Shown: one piece after another, positions 59,239 through 64,000 of the stretch
Layout of the letters: every line of letters starts with the position of its first letter
How positions within the stretch are numbered: the first letter of the stretch is position 1
Source: Anaerotruncus sp. G3(2012)
Lineage (GTDB): Bacteria; Bacillota; Clostridia; Oscillospirales; Ruminococcaceae
Reading direction: 5' to 3'
NCBI RefSeq assembly: GCF_000403395.2
Contig: NZ_KE159675.1
Span: 128,325-192,324, forward strand
DNA: 64,000 nucleotides
Translations under genes and position numbers: made by a program
The notes under the pieces: generated by a model
Database searches by the model: none
What the model saw: only the letters and a program-made list of their open reading frames with translations
What the model was told of the DNA's origin: nothing

Positions 59239-60534
59239 TTACCCGACGGCGCCATAGAACAGGTTCGGCAGGAACATGACCAGATTGGGGACAAACACCA
59301 GCAGGAGCATTTCCAGAAAGATCGCGATAAAAAACGGCATCGCGGATTTGGTGTATTCGTCCACAGGGCAGTCGAGGATTGCGCAGACCGGGTAAATGGC
59401 CGAACCGACCGGAGGCGTGAAAACCCCCATTGTAACGATGGTCGCCATCAGGATGCCGAAATGCACCGGGTCGAAGCCCACCTTCTGCACCATGGGCAGG
59501 AAGATCGGGGTCAGCAGCAGGAAGTTGACGTTGCTGTCGAGGAACATGCCCAGAATAAACAGCCACATCAGGATAATAATCATCAGGAGCTGGGGCTGGC
59601 TGGTGATGCCGAAGATCAGGTTGGCGAGCGCCTGCGGCAGCCGGCAGTAGGTGACCGCATAGCTGAACGGGCCGGACATGGTAATCAGCAGCATGACCGC
59701 CGCAGTGTCGATAACCGCGGTTTTCATCGCGTTCCAGAATTTTTTCCAGGTCAGCTCCCGATAGACCAGAGCGCCGATCAGGATGGCGTAGACGATGCAG
59801 AATGCGCCTGCCTCGGAAGGGGTGAAGAAGCCGAACCGGATTCCCACGATCAGGATCACCGGGAAGATCAGCGCCCAGATCGAATTGCGCAGGTTCACCA
59901 GGAATTCGGACAGGGTGATGCGGGGCAGCTCCTTGTTGGGAATGTCAAACTGGTTGCGCTTGCAGGTGATGGTAACGGTCGCCATCAGAAAGATCATCAT
60001 GAGGACGCCGGGGATGATGCCGGCGGCAAACAGGCGCCCGATCGACACCTCGCCGACAAAACCGTAGATAATCAACCCGAGCGAGGGCGGGATGGTGGCG
60101 GTAATCATGGAGGTCAGGCTGTTGACGGCGACAATGTATCCCTTGTTGTACCCGCGTTTCTGCATCTCGGGGCCGAGCAGGCGGGTTTCCATCGCGGCGT
60201 CAGCGGTGGCGGAACCGGAGATGCCGCCCATCATCGTGCTCATGATGACCGAGACCTGCGCGACACCGCCCCACATACGGCGGGTCAGGGCGGAAGCGAA
60301 TTGCAGGATGCGCTGGGTGATGCCCGATTCGTTCATCAGCGTGCCCGCGAAAATAAAGAACGGGACCGCAAGGAACGAATAGGACTGGGTCTGGGCAACG
60401 ATACGCTGTACCACGATGCTGAACGGCAGGTCGGCTGTAGAGGCGAAAAAGGCCACCCCGGCGAGCCCGACGACAAATGCCACCGGCATACCGATGATTA
60501 ACAGAATCACGAAGGCAAGAACCAATAAGGTCAT
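59239..60534 (-). CDS. TRAP transporter large permease (DctM)
   Basis: A 431-residue membrane protein with about 12 hydrophobic segments, the sodium-coupled channel subunit of a TRAP transporter. It begins MTLLVLAFVILLIIGMPVAF, has the conserved GGISGSATADAA in the middle and FTPPVGSAIYPVCAILDC near the end. It overlaps dctQ by 4 nt. Confidence 0.95.
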   Translation of the reverse strand: MTLLVLAFVILLIIGMPVAFVVGLAGVAFFASTADLPFSIVVQRIVAQTQSYSFLAVPFFIFAGTLMNESGITQRILQFASALTRRMWGGVAQVSVIMSTMMGGISGSATADAAMETRLLGPEMQKRGYNKGYIVAVNSLTSMITATIPPSLGLIIYGFVGEVSIGRLFAAGIIPGVLMMIFLMATVTITCKRNQFDIPNKELPRITLSEFLVNLRNSIWALIFPVILIVGIRFGFFTPSEAGAFCIVYAILIGALVYRELTWKKFWNAMKTAVIDTAAVMLLITMSGPFSYAVTYCRLPQALANLIFGITSQPQLLMIIILMWLFILGMFLDSNVNFLLLTPIFLPMVQKVGFDPVHFGILMATIVTMGVFTPPVGSAIYPVCAILDCPVDEYTKSAMPFFIAIFLEMLLLVFVPNLVMFLPNLFYGAVG

Positions 60535-61043
60535 GCGGTTTCCCCTCCCTCCAGCGGCTGAACCTTTTCCTCAACCGGTGCATTGAATTGTTTGATCTTG
60601 GAGATGATGTCGAGCACATCCGAAACGCTCATAAAAATGGACATCACGGGGAGTGCCAGCGTAACCCAGGAATAGCTGATTTTGAGGGTCTGGAACGAAC
60701 GCTTCCAGCTTTCGGCGCTCAGGCGGAACCCATAGATGATGAAGATGATCAGCGCGCCAAGGATCAGGAAGTCGATCACCAGCGCGAGGGCCCGCTGTAC
60801 CTTAATCGGGAGCCGCCGGGTCACAAGGTCCAGCCCCAGGAATTTGCCGTGGCGGAACGCCACGTCCGCGCCGATCAGCGTGGTCCAGCAGAGCATGAGC
60901 TGTGCAACGTCGATGCTCCATGCCAGAGGACGCCCCAGATTGCGGGCGATCGCCGAAATAAAGACCAGTGCGATCATCGCGCCGAAGCCGATGTTGCAGA
61001 GGGTCTCCTCTATCCAGCAGAAACCGTGGTAGAGTTTTTTCAT
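60531..61043 (-). CDS. TRAP transporter small permease (DctQ)
   Basis: A 170-residue protein with four hydrophobic segments. The features are EETLCNIGFGAMIALVFISAIARN near the start and ADVAFRHGKFLGLDLVTRRLP in the middle, both typical of DctQ. I chose the ATG at 61043 because AGGTGG sits 8 nt before it. GTG at 61055 overlaps that ribosome site. Confidence 0.92.
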   Translation of the reverse strand: MKKLYHGFCWIEETLCNIGFGAMIALVFISAIARNLGRPLAWSIDVAQLMLCWTTLIGADVAFRHGKFLGLDLVTRRLPIKVQRALALVIDFLILGALIIFIIYGFRLSAESWKRSFQTLKISYSWVTLALPVMSIFMSVSDVLDIISKIKQFNAPVEEKVQPLEGGETA

Positions 61044-61103
61044 CTGTCTTACCACCTCTCAGAAAAGTTTCGGGCAGTGTGAAAAAGTCCTGTACCATTG
61101 ATT

Positions 61104-61143
61104 GGACGGAAGCCGTACACCCAGGAGCCTACGGCTTCCGTCC
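61104..61143 (-). other. Intra-operon hairpin between dctP and dctQ
   Basis: GGACGGAAGCCGTA pairs perfectly with TACGGCTTCCGTCC around 12 nt. It is a strong stem without a T-run. Like the hairpin at 33554, it probably stabilises the binding-protein message and lowers read-through to the permeases. Confidence 0.75.
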
Positions 61144-61172
61144 ATTTTTAGGAGGACATGTTATCTGCCGAG

Positions 61173-62237
61173 TCAGGCAACAGATGCCATCTCGGACTGG
61201 ATGCGGTCGCGCAGGTCAACCATGTTCAGGTCGGTGTAGGCTTTCTCAGCCGCGGCTTTGAATGCGTCTATATCCACATCCTCATTTACGGTCAGGCCGT
61301 ATTTTTCGGTCATTTCCTTCTCCCAGTCGGCGCAGATCTGGTTGGTTTTCTCCTGGAACTCGACGCCAACCTCATAGAAGGTATCCTCGAACAGCTTCTG
61401 ATAGTCTGCGGAGAGGCTGTCCCGGAAACCGGTGCCGGTTGCGGCGCAGCCGATCAGCTGGAAATGCTCGGTGCGGTTGATCGTGTTCACAACCTCCCAC
61501 AGGCGGGTGGCGTAGAACGAAGAGGTCTGAACCTCCGCGCCGTCCAGTGCGCCCTGCTGGATCGAGGTGTAGACCTCGGACCAGCTCATCGGGGTGGCAA
61601 CTGCGCCCAGGTCGTTGATCGAGGTGGTGCAGATCTCATTGCCGATGGTGCGGATCCGCTGCCCGGAGAGGTCCGCCGGCTGGTTGACCGTCTTGTTCAG
61701 GCAGAAGTTGCGGGCGCCGGAATACCAGTTGGAGGTAACCAGCCAGACTCCATGCTCGTCAGCAAACTCCTTCGCCCACTCTTCATACTGGCTGGTCTGC
61801 ATGATCTTATTCAGGCCGGTGTAGTCGTCCATCAGGTAGGGCATGCCCAGGATGCCGAAATCCGGGATATAGCTGGCCAGGCGGCTGGGGTCGGTGACAG
61901 TCAGGACCGCCGCCCCCTGGAGCGCCTGCTCGATCATGTCGTCGGTATCTCCCAGGGAGGAACTGAAGAACAGTTCGGCAGTGAAGTTGCCATCTGTAGC
62001 AGCGGCCAGCTTTTCAGATACGGCAATCAGGGACTGCGACTGGAGATCGGTTTCGCTCTGGGTATTTCCGAAGCGGACGGAAACCTTTTCTGCGGAAGGC
62101 GCCGCTGCGGAGCTCTGGCTTCCTGCACTGGGTGCAGCACTGGACGCGGGGGTGCTGCTGGTGCTGCTCGAGCCGCCGCATGCAGTCAGGGATGCAGTCA
62201 TAGCAAGGGCAAGTCCGAATGCGAATACTTTTTTCAT
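61173..62237 (-). CDS. TRAP transporter solute-binding protein (DctP family)
   Basis: A 354-residue lipoprotein with lipobox LTAC (Cys near residue 20) and a Ser/Ala linker. The DctP family region shows VSVRFGNTQSETDLQSQSL at its start, then LNKTVNQPADLSGQRIRTIGNEI, which carries the Arg that binds the substrate carboxylate, and GALDGAEVQTSS. It delivers a sugar acid, probably a hexuronate given uxaC downstream. GGAGGAG lies upstream of the ATG. Confidence 0.94.
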   Translation of the reverse strand: MKKVFAFGLALAMTASLTACGGSSSTSSTPASSAAPSAGSQSSAAAPSAEKVSVRFGNTQSETDLQSQSLIAVSEKLAAATDGNFTAELFFSSSLGDTDDMIEQALQGAAVLTVTDPSRLASYIPDFGILGMPYLMDDYTGLNKIMQTSQYEEWAKEFADEHGVWLVTSNWYSGARNFCLNKTVNQPADLSGQRIRTIGNEICTTSINDLGAVATPMSWSEVYTSIQQGALDGAEVQTSSFYATRLWEVVNTINRTEHFQLIGCAATGTGFRDSLSADYQKLFEDTFYEVGVEFQEKTNQICADWEKEMTEKYGLTVNEDVDIDAFKAAAEKAYTDLNMVDLRDRIQSEMASVA

Positions 62238-62290
62238 GGATATTCTCCTCCTTCATTTTGTTTCGTACAAATCAACGGGCCGCTGAGGCC

Positions 62291-62319
62291 ATTATAACAT
62301 GTTAGTATGTCAGTTGGAA
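62291..62319 (-). promoter_or_regulatory. Promoter of the dctPQM-SGNH-uxaC operon
   Basis: On the minus strand TTCCAA and TATAAT are separated by 17 nt, about 50 nt before dctP. Confidence 0.7.
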
Positions 62320-62327
62320 TACACCAA
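62314..62327. promoter_or_regulatory. Candidate GntR/UxuR-type operator
   Basis: The dyad TTGGAATACACCAA overlaps the -35 box of the dctP promoter. FadR-subfamily hexuronate regulators bind TTGGT-n-ACCAA-like sites. The GntR gene just upstream is the obvious candidate. Confidence 0.5.
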
Positions 62328-62370
62328 ATTATTTTCTCCTATTTTGACAAAAGTATACACGTTAATTTGT

Positions 62371-62411
62371 AAAAAAAGCACTTCATCCGCTCTTTTCGGA
62401 TGAAGTGCTTT
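62371..62411 (-). terminator. Terminator of the GntR regulator gene
   Basis: On the minus strand AAAGCACTTCATCCG pairs perfectly with CGGATGAAGTGCTTT around 7 nt, followed by a T-run. It separates the regulator from the dctP operon. Confidence 0.95.
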
Positions 62412-62430
62412 GGGGATTTCAACCAATATT

Positions 62431-63132
62431 TCAGTCGGACAGCTTCTGTTTGAAGTAATCCGGGTAAAGCTCCATAAGCGACCGCTCCTGTACCCACAGC
62501 TGCTGGAGATGGCTGCGCAGAAGCTGCTGGGCGCGCTCTACATCCCGCTGTTCCACACAGTCCACCAGCCGGGAATGTTCCTCGATCGCGTTAAAGGCGA
62601 TGTTCCCTTCCCAGGCGGTAATCAGCCGGATCCGGTCGTAATGTCCGTTGACCTGGCGCACGATGTCTGCGCTCAGCTCCTCATGTGTAGTCTCGAATGC
62701 CAGCTGGTGGAACTGGTCGTCCAACTCCTTGTATTCCAGGCAACGGCCGTTCTGCATGGCGTCTTTCTGAAGCAGGATATTATTCCGCATATCCGCAATC
62801 GTCTGCTCAGAAGCGGCGGGGACAAACCTGCGCAGGTTTTCCACCTCCAACGCTTCCCGGATAAACCGCTCCTGATAGACCCGGTCCAGATCAATCAGGG
62901 CGACTGCGGTCCCCTTTTGGGGCGCCACATCCAGCAGGTTTTCCCCCTGAAGCCGGATGAATGCCTCCCGCACAGGGGTGCGGCTTACCCCGAGAAGGCC
63001 GGCGATCTCCTGCGTAGAAATGATGGTGCCGGGCTTCAGCACCATACTGAGAATCTCATCCCGCAGGGTGCGGTAGACCTTTTCCTGTGCACTATCCACT
63101 TTCACCATATACTGCCTGAGTATCTCCGCCAT
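62431..63132 (-). CDS. GntR/FadR-family transcriptional regulator of the hexuronate locus
   Basis: A 233-residue regulator. The winged helix shows ISTQEIAGLLGVSRTPVREAFIRLQGE at about residues 38-64. The FCD domain carries the metal/ligand set in LDDQFHQLAFETTHEE, EHSRLVDCVEQRD and RSHLQQL. It is transcribed in the same direction as, but separately from, dctPQM-SGNH-uxaC, and it probably represses those genes until a uronate binds. AGAGAGG precedes the ATG. Confidence 0.9.
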   Translation of the reverse strand: MAEILRQYMVKVDSAQEKVYRTLRDEILSMVLKPGTIISTQEIAGLLGVSRTPVREAFIRLQGENLLDVAPQKGTAVALIDLDRVYQERFIREALEVENLRRFVPAASEQTIADMRNNILLQKDAMQNGRCLEYKELDDQFHQLAFETTHEELSADIVRQVNGHYDRIRLITAWEGNIAFNAIEEHSRLVDCVEQRDVERAQQLLRSHLQQLWVQERSLMELYPDYFKQKLSD

Positions 63133-63170
63133 GCCAATTCATCCTCTCTCCACCCCCGTTTTCCGATCCA

Positions 63171-63225
63171 GGGGCTGTATGAAAAATCGAAATCACTGTT
63201 CTTTTCTAACAAAAGCAGCGTTTTG
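63171..63225 (+). repeat. Fragment of the MITE-like family 2
   Basis: AGGGGCTGTATGAAAAATCGAAAT matches the left end of the element at 15391. The right half is not recognisable. It is probably truncated by the family 1 repeat that follows. Confidence 0.5.
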
Positions 63226-63235
63226 GGCACAATCG

Positions 63236-63342
63236 CCAGTTCTCGGCGTGGGATCGTGCGGAACACTTTCTCCTGTGAAGCGCTTTGGAGGTGCCAGCCA
63301 AGTGGCGGCAAGGGGGCTTTTTCTCTTGTAAAAAGCCCCCTG
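63236..63342 (+). repeat. Intergenic repeat family 1, tail-only copy
   Basis: GCGGAACACTTTCTCCTGTGAAGCGC and GGCGGCAAGGGGGCTTTTT match the tail module. The middle is shortened. It ends at the hairpin below. Confidence 0.7.
63312..63342 (-). terminator. Tail-module hairpin after the DUF4340 gene
   Basis: AGGGGGCTTTTT pairs with AAAAAGCCCCCT around 7 nt, 17 nt beyond the stop of the leftward gene ending at 63359. Confidence 0.65.
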
Positions 63343-63358
63343 TATCGGAAACAGGCTG

Positions 63359-64000
63359 TCAGCCGCCCGAAAGCGAGTGAAATGCGTTTATCAAATCTGT
63401 CACAACTGTCGCATAGGTTGTAAATTCCGCGGAGCCATTTAGAAACACCGCATACTGGCGGTCGGAAACCGCGTAAAATTCCAGGATGTCCTCCTGTCCG
63501 GAACGCAGGGTAAAAACCAGCGTCAGGGCAGGCTGAGATTGAATGGTTTCTTCGCCGGTCAGAGCCGCAGCGGCCGGGATTGTATCAATCCGGTTGTAGA
63601 AGGCGAGGGTTTCCAGATAATCCATCTGGCGCCCCTCCACCGTGGCGGTCAGGGCGGTGGATTCCCCGGATACCTCGAGCGAAACCAGATGCCCTTCATA
63701 TTTCGCACTCAGGCGGGAGAGGTCAGCGACACTTCGGGTGTAAATGCTGCTCCCGATCAGGTCCATGAAGCCGGCTTCCAGAAACTGTACTTTTTCTGCG
63801 GGAATCTCGCTGACCAGCATACCGTCCAGCGCGGCGCAGTAGTAGGTGTCCGGGTCTTTCCGGACAAAGCCGCAGCGGTATTCCTTTCCGTCCAGGGTGA
63901 GCTCCAGCGTGTACTCCGGCTGGTCCAGGCCGTACTGGGACAATGGGACATCGCTGCTGACGAACCGTTCGGGGGAAAGCGCCCTGAGCGGGACCAGAAC
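63359..64000 (-). CDS. DUF4340 domain protein, partial (N-terminus beyond the window)
   Basis: The frame is open to the window edge, so only the C-terminal 213 residues are seen. LSQYGLDQPEYTLELTLDGKEY at the start of the visible part and the following VRKDPDTYYCAALDGMLVSE pattern match DUF4340. Such proteins commonly accompany ABC-2 exporters and gliding-type auxiliary proteins in Clostridia, and they are likely anchored outside the membrane. A TTG or ATG near 63950 is not needed as a start, because coding sequence continues upstream. Confidence 0.75.
   Translation of the reverse strand, partial: VLVPLRALSPERFVSSDVPLSQYGLDQPEYTLELTLDGKEYRCGFVRKDPDTYYCAALDGMLVSEIPAEKVQFLEAGFMDLIGSSIYTRSVADLSRLSAKYEGHLVSLEVSGESTALTATVEGRQMDYLETLAFYNRIDTIPAAAALTGEETIQSQPALTLVFTLRSGQEDILEFYAVSDRQYAVFLNGSAEFTTYATVVTDLINAFHSLSGG

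Overview
The window reads as chromosomal DNA of a moderately GC-rich, low-branching Firmicute of the class Clostridia (Oscillospiraceae/Ruminococcaceae-like is my inference). Supporting signs are strong AGGAGG ribosome sites, sigma-A promoters, a GerW/YtfJ sporulation protein, a G5/3D cell-wall protein, ScpA/ScpB, a class III fructose-bisphosphatase, a single-chain PurL, and the absence of outer-membrane genes. There is no rRNA, prophage, transposase gene or CRISPR array. Two tRNAs are present.

Layout. 1-9.2 kb: a BlaI / M56-peptidase / small secreted protein cassette, a membrane protein, DegV, TrmL, a secreted-type protein with a Cys motif at its C-terminus, a zinc-ribbon membrane protein, an orphan corrinoid protein and a G5-M23 wall peptidase. 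9.2-14.1 kb: a glycosyltransferase opposite a manC-gmd-rmd operon that should make GDP-D-rhamnose. 14.2-20.6 kb: a leftward housekeeping block (pseudouridine synthase, DacF-type carboxypeptidase, DUF2953-GerW fusion, ScpB, ScpA, site-2 protease), then rpmB. 21.3-22.7 kb: a 3D-domain protein behind a consensus promoter, and tRNA-Thr/tRNA-Tyr. 22.9-41.2 kb: amino-sugar/sialic-acid catabolism, with DUF624 and DUF6320 membrane proteins, an AGE-type epimerase, a ROK-like kinase, NagA, an ABC importer, NanA, NagB, an MsmX-type ATPase, a YhcH protein and two tandem FadR-type regulators. Two purine-salvage genes and an SGNH esterase lie inside this region. 41.2-54.9 kb: a DUF3795 protein, a 54-residue membrane protein, RpsT, an HPr-like protein lacking the phosphorylatable His, MtaB, PurL, a TVP38 protein, FeoAB, MscL and Fbp. 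54.9-64 kb: a lipoprotein, a GNAT protein, an RraA-like protein, then a hexuronate locus (UxaC, SGNH hydrolase, TRAP transporter, GntR regulator) and a partial DUF4340 protein.

How the genes fit together. The importer plus NanA, the AGE epimerase, the kinase, NagA and NagB form a full route from N-acetylneuraminate to fructose-6-phosphate. It appears to be the variant in which ManNAc is epimerised before phosphorylation. The TRAP transporter and UxaC form a second sugar-acid route. Both loci carry an SGNH esterase, which suggests removal of O-acetyl groups.

The most unusual structural signal is between the genes. There is a family of modular, mosaic intergenic repeats whose downstream end is a conserved terminator-like hairpin (seven copies, each beyond the 3' end of a gene). 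There is also a second, MITE-like family with terminal inverted repeats. I do not recognise either from named families. All coordinates and motifs come from reading the sequence; no database search was possible.
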